Assembly: GCF_024586455.1 (NCBI RefSeq) | Contig: NC_065921.1 | Coordinates: 84,132,163-84,196,162, forward strand | Reading direction: 5' to 3' | Length of the DNA stretch: 64,000 nucleotides | Origin: Bactrocera neohumeralis | Lineage: Eukaryota > Arthropoda > Insecta > Diptera > Tephritidae | Part shown: positions 22,375-33,551 of the stretch, piece after piece | Position numbering within the stretch: position 1 is the stretch's first letter | Layout: every line of letters starts with the position of its first letter | Notes under the pieces: model-generated | Database searches by the model: none | Told to the model about the DNA's origin: nothing | The model's input: only the letters and a program-made list of their open reading frames with translations | Made by a program: the position numbers and the translations under genes

Positions 22375-23172
22375 CAAATATCGACCAAAGAATTTGTCTC
22401 AAATTTTGTATTTCAAGCTAAATTTCGTGTGCAGAATCATTGCGAGTGTTGGAAAAGGCTTTTATCAAAAAAACAAACTTCTTCTAAAATGGTCGAGAGA
22501 TCGTTAAAGACATGCTTCTTTCTGGACGACCTTCGCTCTCCGCAACTGATGAAAATATTAAAAAAGTAAGGGATATGGTGCTTAAAAATCGTCAAGCTAT
22601 TGTTAGAGATATGGCAAGACAGCGCGACATTTCTCGCGAGTCCGTTCAAATGATTTTGGTGGATATTTTGGGTCTGAAACGCATTCTTCCACGATATATG
22701 CCGATAGAGCTGAATTTTTTTCAAAAAGAGTACCGTAAACAGGTCACTTCAGGGCATGCTTGATCGTGCCGATGAGACATTGTTTTATGAGTTTGACATG
22801 CAAATAAATCAGCAAACATCGGAATGGAGGGAACGAAATCAAGGTGATGATCATTGTTGTTTTCGATATTTGTGGTTTGGTGCATCATGAATTTGTTAAG
22901 GAGGCACAGTTTGTCAATAAGGAGTTCTATTAGGCTGTATTGAGCCGGTTGCGTGAGAACATCCGTCGAAAATGGCAGGAATTGTGAAGGAACAATTCAT
23001 GAATTTTATATGATGATAAAACATCAAGGTATGGAGCCACGATTGTGACCGAATTTAAAGTCAAAAATGCAATGAATACCATCGTTCAACCATCCTATTC
23101 GCCATATTTGGCTCCGTGAGATTTTTTCCTGTTCCCTGAACTGAAATTGCCGCTCTGTGGAACCCGTTTTCA
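22375..23172 (+). pseudogene. Mariner transposase, near complete but broken (lineage 1)
   Basis: The read starts near DQRICLKFCIS (N-terminal helix). It continues through SGRPSLSATDENIKK, RDISRESVQMILVDILGLKR and LNFFQKEYRKQV (open frame 22512-22763), then ADETLFYEFDMQ, a SIRGLVHHEFV-like block and a frameshifted C-terminal core that ends LKLPLCGTRFQ at 23168. The first catalytic region reads ADET instead of GDET. The third catalytic region, at about 23115, is interrupted by a stop. The last about 60 codons and the 3' end are missing: at 23172 the sequence passes straight into an inverted lineage-2 mariner. Confidence 0.88.
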
Positions 23173-23883
23173 ATTTTTTTTTGTCAATTGCTGTTTTGTT
23201 TCGGGCTCATACGCATAGATCCATGATTCGTCACCTGTGACGATCTTATAAACGTCTTTTGAAGCACCGCGATCGTATTTTTTCAGCATTTCTTTACACC
23301 AATCCACACGAGCCTTTTTTTGAGCGATTGTCAAATTTTGCGGATCCAACGAGAACAAACCTATTTTACGGCCAGGTGTTCATGCAATATCGAATGTATG
23401 CTGGTGGGAGAAATGCATAGGCATGCCTCTATCTGAAGGCATGTTACATGACGGTCTTGCATTATCAGTTCACCTACGGCATCGATGTTTTCTGGCACAA
23501 CGGCTGTTTTTGGACGACCTTCACGGAATTCGTCTTTGAGCGAGCGTCGGCCACGATTGAATTCGTTGTACCAGTTTTTCGCAGTGCTATAGGATGGTGC
23601 TTCATAGCCATACAAAGATTTTAGTTCATCGATGCACTCTTGTCGTGATAATCCACGTCGAAAGTTGTGAAAAATGATCGCACGAAAATGTTCACGAGTT
23701 AATTCCATTTTTTGGCCGAGATGAATTTTTTAATTCCCTGTAAATAAAACAATTCACGATTAAATGACAAAACGTTTTGAGTGATGTTATGCTAAAAAAT
23801 GTCAAACTTTCCAATGGAAATGTCAGATTGCACCTGGCAACACTTAGTGTTGCCCTAGGCCAGAATATATATAGCAGCGCTCG
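23173..23883 (-). mobile_element. Lineage-2 mariner, 5' half with terminal repeat
   Basis: The minus strand starts at a terminal inverted repeat, CGAGCGCTGCTATATATATT (outer end at 23883), followed by TA at 23884-23885. The transposase frame opens at 23708 and is open for 115 codons: MELTREHFRAIIFHNF, QECIDELKSLYG, DEFREGRPKTAVVPENID, HEHLAVK. After a one-frame shift it continues as WIPHNLTIAQKKARVDW and VTGDESWIYAYEPETKQQ, so the first catalytic Asp is intact. It breaks at a T-run at 23173-23182. The twin at 43767-44561 breaks at the same codon. Confidence 0.9.
23361..23708 (-). pseudogene. Mariner transposase N-terminal frame (lineage 2)
   Basis: This open frame of 115 codons has the true start and both helix-turn-helix motifs of a mariner transposase of the lineage that also gave SETMAR in primates. 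It lacks the catalytic domain in frame; a shift near 23361 moves the reading to the adjoining frame 23170-23358. The bipartite DNA-binding region is nearly undamaged, so the copy is fairly young. Confidence 0.88.
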
Positions 23884-23965
23884 TAAATTCTGACGTTACC
23901 TTCGGGGTGTTATAAATTTCATGGCAAACTTAATATACTTTATTCAAGATATAAAAGTATGTTTG
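23884..23965 (+). repeat. 3' tail fragment of the ~150-bp-period dispersed repeat
   Basis: The words 'GGGGTGTTATAAATTTCATG' and 'CAAACTTAATATACTTTATTC' match the terminal segment typical of the dispersed repeat complete at 27640-28018 (-). The rest of that repeat is absent, so the mariner may have inserted into it or replaced its body. Confidence 0.6.
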
Positions 23966-25735
23966 GATATTTCAATTTTGGTATTTCGCCAGCTTAGAAT
24001 TTCAGCATTACATTATTTCGAAAAAAAACTTATCGAATTTGCGCAGAATTCAAGTATTTCACTGGAACCAATGGAATTTCGCACAGCGAAAACGTCAAAG
24101 TATTTGAAATTTGAAGCGTTGACAGCACTCATAATCTGACAAGCAGTAAAAATGTATAAAATATTTCCACCGAAATAGCGAAATGTAGAAATATGTTCAG
24201 CAGCGCGCAAATCGATTTAAGTTTTCATGTTTTCGCATTTTTATTGCGGCTCTCAAATATTTTGCCATTTTATGATTTTTGCTATATTTTCGCAAAACTT
24301 TTCTTTTTATTGCTTTGATGGCACATGTCTACACATTCGCTATTGCTGCTATTGCCGCTGTTGTTGTTAATGTTGTTTTTGTTGTTGTTGTCGTTTTTGT
24401 GTCATTTAGCACGCAAAATTTTTATTAACTAACGAATGTTCACACGCTGTCACCGAAAACTATTTTTGCGCGCGCCAACGAAATTGCGCTGTCAACTTGC
24501 CTGTTGTTGTTGCTGCAGCTGTTTTTTCGCGCTGCTGCTGCCGTTGTTGTTGTTGTTGTGCACATGTCGCCGCTGTTGCTGTCAGCAAAGTTGCCGCTGT
24601 CAACGTGGCCATCACAGCTGCTGCATTCGCCGCTAAAGCGCTTATCACTTTTGTGCCGCGCTTTTGTCACACTAACGGCACGCTTGCTGCAACGTTGTTT
24701 TTTTTTGCAGTTTTTTAGTTTTTAAAGTTGTTTTTGTAGCTCTTTGCTGTTTTTGGCGCCCTTGCTCTCTGTTGTTGTGGCAGCAACATGCTTGGTAAGC
24801 TCGCAAGGGAAGCTGCTCGCTGTGATTTCATATGTTGACACTGTTTTTGTTGTTGTTGTACATATGTATGAAGCTGTCATATGTTGCGCTGGCACACCGG
24901 ATGCTTTTGATAACCGAAACGTGACTTAACCGCTGTCAAGTCCGCGCCGGAGTGACTAAAACACAGCGCAGCAGCAGCGACGGCGGCAGCGGCTGCAATA
25001 ACCGAAAATAACAGTAAAAAGCGCACAACAAGTGAAATAAATGCAAATGCTTGTTTTCAACACATGCCTGTGTGTGTGTGTTTGTGTGAGTAATGCAAAG
25101 CCGTTTTTGTTGTTGTTGCTTTTCAATAGTAAAACACTACCAAGAATGCCTTGGTGAGCGCGTAAGCGGTGAGTGGCGTGTGAAAACAAATTTTATGCGC
25201 CAAACTTTTGTTGTTAGTGATTTTTGTCGTCTCATTCGTTTTACAGTTCTAACGGACACATTTTTCAGCCAATTTGTTGGCGCATTTGGCGCGACAATTT
25301 AATTTTTCAACTTTCTAATTTTGCAGTCTTTCCATTTTTATCATTTTGTGTGTTTCAACAAAATATAGCTGTTGTTGTTGTTGTTGTTGTTATGTACAAC
25401 TTTATTGAGTGCATTATCGAATTTCAGCTATGCGAAAGTGCTTTCAAAAGTTCATGTTTTAATTTGCAAATTGTTTCAATTTAAGGTGTCGGTATTTGAC
25501 CTCCGCCATTTTGTGTTGATATATGTACCGTTATAAGTTAATGCTATTGCAGCAAATATCTGTATAAGTGAGCTGTCAAAGTAGAGTGTCCGGTGATTCG
25601 GTAAATTTCATACACCTCTAATTGTAATTCTCAACGAGTTTATTAAATATTGGTGGGTTATAATCTCACTCAATTTACCATATTTTCTGGTACGGCGCAA
25701 AATATAACACGGACGTATCGTCATACACAAACAAA
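23966..25735. other. No gene recognised; TTG/GCT-repeat-rich DNA
   Basis: GTTGTTGTT and GCTGCTGC tracts at 24340-24630 and 25370-25392 give overlapping long frames on both strands rich in V, C, A or Q. Their codon pattern follows the trinucleotide repeat. No domain or splice structure is visible. Confidence 0.4.
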
Positions 25736-25739
25736 ATAC

Positions 25740-27200
25740 TCCACTGGACCAAAACTCTTCAAAAATGGGGAATTCACACGGCAGCTGATGTAAAGACCCA
25801 CCCGCTCTAACCTGAAGGAGAATTTGGACATTGAAATTTCTAAGGTCTTAAAAAGTATCGTACAAAGAAACTAGGCCTAGCCAAGGTATGGTGCAGGGAG
25901 GTTGGACTGAAAATAAACCCCTCGAAGACGATCATCGTCCCGTTTACGATACGCAGGTCTCTGCCAGGCTTCAGGAACCTAACCCTTAGGGGCAGAGAGG
26001 TTGAGATGACTAATATCTAAATATCTTGGCCTCACGCAGTATTCAACTCTGCGGTGGGAACAGCATGTTGATCGGACCATGGTCAAAGCTACGAAAGCAC
26101 TTATGGTGTGGAATCGACTAACCGGTAGAGCCAGAGGCTGTAAGCCAAGGGTTGTCAGGTAGTTGTAAACCATGAAAGCACTTGCCTGCGTCTGCATGCC
26201 GGGTGCCATACTCCAAACAGATAGCAGAAGTAAGGTAATATCTTCCCAGCGCATGAAGGTCTTAAGTGGCGACATACCACCGGCTCTTCACCTAAGGGAT
26301 AGCATTACCAAAAGTGTATACTTCACTAGGAAGTTCAAGGATACCCTCAGCAGTAAGGCTGAATGGAACGATTCCACTCTCAAGCTACTGCTTAGGGATA
26401 ATAAAATCAAGTGGTCCACCGGCTCGAAAACATCGAAGGAAATTGGAATTCTAAGCAGAGGATTTTTGCTATAAGTCGGTGCGTAGATATAGACCTTCAA
26501 TACAGCTATCGGAATAAGCGTATGACGCTGAGTATAACTTCAGCGATAGTCAAGCGGCACTCAAAGCGATCTCTGCGTACGAGATCAAATCGCTATTGCT
26601 CCACGAATGTATAGAACGTCTGAACAGTCTATCAGAACGTAACCAAGTTCACCTTATCTGGGTGCCAGGTTACAAAACTATAGCCGGGAATGAACTGGCT
26701 GATCAGCTCGCCCGCTCCGCAGCATCCACCGATACGGTAGGACTCGAGCCTTTCGTTGCGGTTGATCCCCTTACTATAAAGGAGTTGCTCCGCAAGGATG
26801 AGGGAGTGGGTATGAAGAGGTATTGCCAACAATTCGAAGGCATATGCCATGTCAAGTTGCTAATAGGTGGTTACAACCTTAAAAGGTTTAAAGATGTAAT
26901 CAGCATTTCAAGAGATTATCTCAGGCTACTTGTCACCTTCTGGCCAAGAAGCACTTATGTATAACATGGGAATAGCTTCTTGTGCGAATGGGCGGTTCTG
27001 CGACATGGAGCCTGAAACTCCAGAACACCTCACCTGCTAATTGAGTGCACAGTTGTCTGTAGGCGCAGGATAAAGGGTCTTGGATCCATGTCTCCAAATA
27101 GTGATCACATTGCCTCAATAGCACTTAGCTGTATATTGGAATTTATCAATATGCTGGAGCTAGGTGAATCGTTGTGACTTAGGGGAGGGCACTATAGAAC
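25740..27200 (+). pseudogene. 5'-truncated non-LTR retrotransposon, RT tail plus RNase H
   Basis: This is the 3' half of a LINE of the R1/Loa/I-like group. The palm end of the reverse transcriptase reads WCREVGLKINPSKTIIVPF (25885-25945), then RGREVEM and the GCKPRVVR block near 26130. RNase H starts near WSTGSKTS (26410; normally YTDGSK, so the first Asp is lost). It continues with a serine/glutamine stretch equivalent to the DSQAALKA block at about 26550, then HLIWVPGYKTIAGNELADQLARS (26650-26725, Asp kept). The C-terminal zinc knuckle region reads CRFCDMEPETPEHL-like at 26985-27030. Multiple stops and shifts inactivate it. Its part from 26915 reappears beyond the assembly gap at 32165. Confidence 0.88.
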
Positions 27201-27639
27201 TTAGGTTGCGGTGCAATCCTTATTTAATTTTCGAATTTAATCTAAGGACTAAAAGATCTAAAATAGTTGGAGTCAAATCCAGATGCTAACAGATAATCGG
27301 AATAAATGAAAGATTCTTATCTCTCCATCACTGACCTGTGAATTTACTCTGATGAATTATTAGCGACATGGAACAACAAAAATTACTCCACGGTAATTAA
27401 AAGAGCTTTGGCATCTGCACTAATGATCTTCCCATGCAGTATAAATACAGGTAGTACTAGCAATATCAGTTTATTTAAGTTCTAAAATGACACGTTGTTC
27501 TTTTTTTAAGTTAAACTCAGGAATTAGAGATGACTTGGAAAGATTCGGTTCGAAGTTAGCAAGCAGCTAAAGCTTAGTATAGATTTACTTTTGGCATTTA
27601 CTGATTATTTTCTTCTTTCCTCTTTTGCACTGTGATTGT
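27201..27639. other. No gene recognised
   Basis: Sequence 3' of the LINE relic; it includes the ~400 bp absent from the right copy. No motif supported. Confidence 0.3.
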
Positions 27640-28018
27640 ACCCCGAACAAGGTATATTAAGTCGACCACGAGTTTGTAAGAAGAAATGTTGAAAACCAGC
27701 TCAGTTTTTCAGATATCGACCTGAAATTTTACACACGTTGTTTTCTCCTCAACAATGTGTCCATTTGTTGGAATCACAGATATCGGACCACTATAGCATA
27801 TAGCTGCCTTATAAACTGATCGATACAAATCAAGTTCTTGTATGAACAACTTTTTTATTTGCGAAGATATCTTCACCAAATTCAGCATGGGTTACTGTTT
27901 AAAGCAATAGCGTAGTGTCCGAAGAAACTGCTCAGATCAAGTAACTATAGCATATGGCTGTCATACAAACTGATCCTTCTTGTATTGAAACTTTTGCATT
28001 TGTGAAGGGTATTAGAGC
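27640..28018 (-). repeat. Dispersed ~150-bp-period repeat, complete short copy (copy A)
   Basis: On the minus strand it begins AGCTCTAATACCCTTCACAA, then has two body units with the words CAGCTATATGCTATAGT and GAAGATATCTTC. It ends CTTAATATACCTTGTTCGGG at 27640. The same layout with more body units occurs at 40880, 50110, 56180 (-) and 61880. From memory, repeats with this wording are very abundant in tephritids and other flies. I know no coding function for them. Confidence 0.8.
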
Positions 28019-29417
28019 TTCAAAGCAGTCAAACTTAAAGTTTTTGTGTTTTGCTTTGAGTTAACTAGAATTTAGTCGGCCATAAATTCCACAAGTTACT
28101 TAAATTGCAACAACAACTACACTTTTACTTTAAACTTCTGTACAAAGTAAATATTCAAGCGTAACTTTATTTATTGCCACCGTGCGCTTTTATTGTTTTA
28201 TAAGCCGAGCGATTTAATTTGATGTCAATGCCATGCTGCTACTGTCGACTTTAGTATAGAGGAATTTGGGCAAGACAACAGCAACAATAGCTGCTTGAAA
28301 TTACAAAAGCAATTCAAGAACGACAATTGTGCCGTAAGAAAGAGTGGCACAACCCTTGAGAAACAATCTGAGAAATACCTGAAGTGCAAAAGCAGAGCAT
28401 AAGTTGCAAGCAAATGCAAACGCAAAGAAGAAGAAGAATGTGCAACAAAAGTGAATAAAGTGTTGGCATTGTTGCGCGGCACACGTGCAAAGAATAGGAC
28501 GATGAAAGCAAAAACAAAAATCTTATATGACTTTATTTAATTTTATTGCAACTAAGCTTAAGACTTGGAAGCACTGTGTGTGTGTGAGAAGTGTGTGACG
28601 TGTGTAGGTGCATTTGGAGACAGTGGTAATGACTGCCTGAATGCAACACTGCATAAAGGTATGAATGCAACGCTGTGATAGCTGAGGCACAAATGCACCG
28701 GAAAGGTCTCGTAAACACTATATGAGGCAATAACGGTACTTTATTGTGTAAGGTTTCGGGATTTCGGCACAGCAGAGGGCTTTAGCGGTTGCGTAAATTA
28801 AATTTTTCCGCTCATCACCGCGTTGTCAAAAAATGCCAAGTATTTTACTTGCGTAGCAAATGGAGTGCCAGAGAAAACTTGACGAAAAAATTAAAGTAGA
28901 AAGAAGAAGAAGCACATGGCATTGTTTATAAGAGATCGCTCGAAAAAAGCTGCGCGCCTTGGCGGCAAATTCCCTAGCTGCAAGCTGTAAGCAGTGCAAA
29001 AAATGAAATCAAAGTAAGCTCTGCGGCTGCAGTGTGCCAGGACACATACTGCCGGCAAAGACGCGTCTCACGAACTTTATGCGCATATGACTAGCGGCTC
29101 CATTAGCGACATGCGGCGACTTATATGCGAAAAGTACTCATGTGCCATGGCGGCACAGCGTGCTTGGGCGCGTGTGTGTGCCTAGAAAAGTAGTTGAGAA
29201 CGTGACGCTTCATGTGAAATGGTCGCTGTGCTTTCGAAATCTGTCAACTCCATGGTATAATGTGGCTCTCCAGTTGCGTGACAAGTAATAAAAGCTTGGC
29301 TGTGTCAGCTGAAGATGCCATTGTAACTGAGTACCAAACGGCTGCATTTTGCAAGGACGAGACAAATGATGTGGAAAAGTGACTAATGAGCAACACCTGA
29401 GGCATTTGCTTTCTATA
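28019..29417. other. No gene recognised; duplicated non-coding DNA (copy A)
   Basis: The matching right copy is 33930-35320. Frames present in one copy (for example 28225-28482 minus) shift or change length in the other through small indels, which argues against coding constraint. Confidence 0.5.
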
Positions 29418-29419
29418 TA

Positions 29420-31078
29420 CACAGATGGACAAAAGTCACCGTCATGTGGCCACTTGAATGTTTAAGAAGCGACCATGCCCACAAAATACTAAAAACACAG
29501 AAATTGAAATATACATCTGTAACTGCAATTAGTTTAATTTTTATTTGTGTACAAAATGTCTATTTTACTTTGCCTTACGTACAAAAACAAAGACTTACTA
29601 ATATTATCGTACATATTTCTAATGGACAAAAGTCACCGTCATATCAGACAAAATTTCATTTATAAGCGAAGCAAACATATTTTAATATGTTGTATGTTTA
29701 CCGTTATTTTTAATAACTTCTTGCAAACGTTTTGGCATCGAATGAACCAATTTTTTCGTAACATCTGAGCTGATTTTTAACCATTTTTCCAGAAGTATTT
29801 GCTTTAGGTAGTTTTTGATGTGATATGGTTTTCTCGAACGCGTCTATCCAAATGGTCCCACAAATGCTCGATTGGATTAAGATCTGGGGACTGTGGAGGA
29901 GTTTTCAGGGTGTGAGGAGTGTTGTACAAGACCCACAATCGAACAATTTCTGCTGTATGCTTGTGTCGTTGTCATACTGAAAGTAGTACTCGTTCTCAAT
30001 CCTAGCTTTTCAGCACCTCTCTTCAAATTTTCTTTGAGAATATTCAAATACAGTGTTTTGTCCATTATTTCGTCAATAAACACTAACTCTCCAACGCCAG
30101 CTGCTGACATGCAACCCTACACCATGACTCCAGCACCTCTATGTTTTACTGTTGAGTGAATATTTTTTCTGATTATGCATCGCCCTTTTGCCGCCATGTC
30201 AAAACACGCCCATCTGACTTGATAACACAAAAATTTACTTTCATCAGAAAGATAACTTTCTCCCAAAAAGTCATTTGGCTTTGTTTAAGTGCTGTTTGCG
30301 AATAAAAGTCGTTTTGTTTGGTTAATTTTACTAATGAGTGGTTTTCTTCGACAAACTCGGGCATTATATCCATTACTATTGAGCACTCTACGGACAGTGC
30401 GAGGGTGCACAACTGTACCTGTGTCTTCCTTCAGCATTGCAGCTATTTCTGACGAAGGGGTTTTTGGCTCTTTTTTTATTATCTGTACTATCTCCCGTTT
30501 TTCCCGGTCTGATAGCGCAGGTGGTCGCCCGCTTCTATGTTGATACTCGCAATCTGGATCATTTTTAAAACGATTTATTTTACCGGTAATTTACCAGATT
30601 TCCCGAATGCTTTTATGTTGTTTATAAGCATTTAAGATAATTGTACGCTCCTCAACAGTCGTTTCTTTCCTTTTTTGACTCATTTTGTATTAACACGCGG
30701 CATATGAAAATATTTGCACACAAATAACGGTACTGAATTGTGACATGTTAATTTCGAAGTTACCATATTACATGGAATTGATTATAGAATAGTTAGAGTG
30801 CTCAAACTGTTTTTATTACTTTATATTTTTTAAAACATAACCACGAGTAAAAAAATGCAATGGGTGACTTTTGTCCATTAGAAATATACGATAATATTAG
30901 TAAGTCTTTGTTTTTGTACGTAAGGCAAAGTAAAATAGACATTTTGTACACAAACAAAAATTAAACTAATTGCAGTTATAAGATGTATTTCATTTCTGTG
31001 TTTTTTAGTATTTTGTGGGCATGGTCGTTTTTAAACATTCAAGTGGGCTACATGATTGTGACTTTGTCCATCTGTGCA
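29420..31078 (-). mobile_element. Tc1-like transposon with ~215-bp inverted repeats
   Basis: The element starts CACAGATGGACAAA at 29420 after TATATA and ends with the complement at about 31076. The two ends, 29420-29636 and 30864-31078, are inverted copies about 215 bp long. In each, the word TGGACAAAAGTCAC (or close) occurs at the outer and inner edge, which is the IR/DR layout known for Bari-, Paris- and Minos-type Tc1 elements. A clear TA duplication is seen only on the left. The right copy of the duplicated block has no such element at the matching place (near 35320), giving a natural empty site. Confidence 0.92.
29682..30683 (-). pseudogene. Tc1-like transposase with frameshifts
   Basis: The start is at 30683 (MSQKRKETTVEERTII) and the stop at 29682, giving a span of 333 codons, close to the usual 340. 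The order is: N-terminal helix-turn-helix, GRPPALSDREKREIV, the second DNA-binding block, then FWEKVIFL at the first catalytic site, where a one-base loss puts the DES motif out of frame. A block follows with GRVLTWRQKGDA, then GVGELVFIDEIMDKTLYLNIL. The second Asp (QYDND context) and the Glu (LNPIEHLWD context) are present in shifted frames. All three catalytic positions can be found, but at least three indels break the frame, so this copy is inactive. Confidence 0.9.
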
Positions 31079-31440
31079 CATATGTGGGGTATAACATATG
31101 TGTATATATACATATCCATTATATATACATAACATGTAGTTTGAACCTTCTTCCCAGTTTAGTATAGGTTATATGTGTAGGCTTTGTTTAACTGAAATTC
31201 AGGTGAGTGAATATATTTTACGATGGGAGCGGAAGTTGCTAGACGGATCTTCAGAAATGTATGCAAAAATTCTGCTAACAAACCAAATTTTTAAATTTCA
31301 CCAGTTTGAAGTAAACACCAAACGAAATCTCTTTTTTGAAACTCAATATCTTTTTATTATATTTTTATAAACTGGACAAGAATTGGAAAAAAGTATTTTA
31401 ATGAAATCTGTAGTTACTTCATTTCCTGTTTACTTAGTTT

Positions 31441-32064
31441 AGCGCCAGATTGAGGCGAAGTCTGAGTAATCCCAATGAAGCATTACCTCTACGGGATTAA
31501 ACCATCCGTAGTCCTGGATGGTTTTGTTTGCGGAGAGAGTAAGGAAGTCATTAATATTTGCTTTGCTGGAGGAGAGGTATTTGAAAATGTGGAACTCAAC
31601 AACAAAGGTAGTGTTTTGACCCCCACGAAAGCATAGCTGGTAACACAATATTGTTCTATGGTGTATTCGTCTGGTTGAATGCGATCAAAAATGCTGTACT
31701 GGACAAAAGTTTAAACGTGTCCAAAGAGTGGCACTCTGAAGCACCGTGGACCACACTAGCAATATCATTTAAAGGTATCTTAACATTGGATAGCACCGCC
31801 AGCAGGTTCCACAAGGCGTTCTGGGCGTCGGGGAAGCAGGGCATGAAGGGGATCCCGTGCTGAAGATGATGCCTGTGGCCCCTCTTCCTTCAACTGCAGT
31901 TCTGAAATTTGGGATCATGTGTCACAGACGTTGGCTCAGGAATATGGGGTAGAGAAAGGGCGTTGAAAGATGCCAACGATAGGGCGATGTGGGGGAAAAG
32001 GTTCAATAGGTTTAATATAAAATATCCTCAATCTTAGCCTTAGGGTTCAGACCACCGGGTTTTT
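31441..32064. other. Unrecognised GC-richer segment (copy A)
   Basis: A block from AGCGCCAGATTGAGGCG to the gap gives frames on both strands, such as 31439-31648 minus and 31651-31863 plus. None matches a family I know. The right copy (35716-36350) carries several indels relative to it, so it is probably not coding now. Its composition, unlike the AT-rich flanks, suggests a mobile-element origin. Confidence 0.4.
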
Positions 32065-32164
32065 NNNNNNNNNNNNNNNNNNNNNNNNNNNNNNNNNNNN
32101 NNNNNNNNNNNNNNNNNNNNNNNNNNNNNNNNNNNNNNNNNNNNNNNNNNNNNNNNNNNNNNNN
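32065..32164. other. 100-N assembly gap
   Basis: Exactly 100 Ns separate the two copies of the duplicated block. A run of exactly 100 is the usual placeholder for a gap of unknown size. Confidence 0.98.
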
Positions 32165-32300
32165 ATTATCTCAGGCTACTTGTCACCTTCTGGCCAAGAA
32201 GCACTTACATATATAACATGGGAATAGCTTCTTGGGCGAATGGGCGGTTCTGCGACATGGAGCCTGAAACTCCAGAACACCTCACCTGCTAATTGAAAAT
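32165..32300 (+). pseudogene. LINE C-terminal fragment (copy B of 26915-27043)
   Basis: It has the same RNase H/zinc-knuckle tail as copy A (RFCDMEPETPEHL region). It is cut at 32296 by the ~400-bp deletion, whose ends share a short run of As. Confidence 0.85.
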
Positions 32301-32358
32301 TCAGGTAGTACTGGCAATATCAGTTTATTTAAGTTCTAAAACGACACGTTGTTCTTTT

Positions 32359-33418
32359 TATACTCTCGCAACAATGTTGCTAAGGAGAGTATTATAGTTT
32401 TGTTCACATAGCGGTTGTTTGTAAGTCCTAAAACTAAAAGAGTCAGATATAGGGTTATATATACCAAAGTGATCAGGGTGACGAGCAGAGTCGAAATCCG
32501 GATGTCTGTCTGTCCGTCCGTCCGTGCAAGCTGTAACTTGGGTAAAAATTGAGATATAATGATGAAACTTGGTACACGTATTCCTTGGCTACATAAGAAG
32601 GTTAAGTTCGAAGATGGGCAAAATCGGCCAACTGCCACGCCCACAAAATGACGGAAACCGAAAACCTATAAAGTGTCATAACTAAGCCATAAATAAAGAT
32701 ATTAAAGTGAAATTTGGCACAAAGGATCGCAGTAGGGAGGGGCATATTTGGACGCAATTTTTTTGGAAAAGTGGGCGTGGCCCCGCCCCCTACTAAGTTT
32801 TTTGCACATATCTCGGAAACTACTATAGCTATGTCAACCAAACTCTATAGAGTCGTTTTCTTCAGGCATTTCCATATACAGTTTAAAAATGGAAGAAATC
32901 GGATAATAACCACACCCACCTCCCATACAAAGGTTATGTTGAAAATCACTAAAAGTGCGTTAACCGACTAACAAAAAACTTCAGAAACACTAAATTTTAC
33001 GGAAGAAATGGCAGAAGGAAGCTGCACCCAGGCTTTTTTTAAAAATTGAAAATGGGCGTGGCGTCGCCCGCTTATGGATCAAAAACCATATCTCAGGAAC
33101 TACTAGACCGATTTCAATGAAATTCGGTACTTAATATTTTCTTAACACCCTGATGACATGTACGAAATATGGGTGAAATCGGTTCACAACCACGCCTTCT
33201 TCCAATATAACGCTATTTTGAATTCCATCTGATGCCTTTTCTGTATAATACGAGTATATACATTAGGAACCAATGATGATAGCGGAATAAAACTTTGCAA
33301 AAATACGGTATTTGAAAAATATGTAAATGACGGATAATGAAATCTCGATTATCACTTTATCATGCGAGAGTATAAAATGTTCGGTGACACCCGAACTTAG
33401 TCCTTCCTTACTTGTTTT
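32359..33418. mobile_element. 1.06-kb non-coding insertion with 12-bp inverted repeats
   Basis: Compared with copy A (at 27501-27507) this is a clean insertion into a T-run. It starts TATACTCTCGCA and has the complement TGCGAGAGTATA at 33363-33374, 44 bp before its 3' edge, which reads CCTTCCTTACTTGTTT. It has no open frame with a recognisable protein; the frames at 32336-32971 are short and overlapping. The ends and the T-rich target do not let me choose between a Helitron-like and another DNA-element mechanism. From memory, this sequence is abundant in tephritid genomes. Confidence 0.85.
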
Positions 33419-33551
33419 AAGTTAAACTCAGGAATTAGAGATGACTTGGAAAGATTCGGTTCGAAGTTAGTAAGGAGCTAAAGCTTAGTATAGATTTACT
33501 TTAGGCATTTACTGCTTATTTTCTTCTTTCCTCTTTTGCACTGTGATTGTA

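Larger units (their letters stand above)
26915..32064. repeat. Left copy (A) of a ~5-kb duplicated block
   Basis: From 26915 this block matches the sequence from 32165 on, almost base for base outside indels. Relative to the right copy it holds an extra ~400 bp (about 27045-27443) and an extra 1.66-kb Tc1-like element (29420-31078). It lacks the 1.06-kb insertion found at 32359-33418. It runs straight into the 100-N gap. See the right copy entry for the interpretation. Confidence 0.93.

Noticed and set aside
24430..24720. Cluster of overlapping frames on both strands
   Set aside because: All are readings of TTG/GCT triplet tracts in different frames, with no independent evidence.
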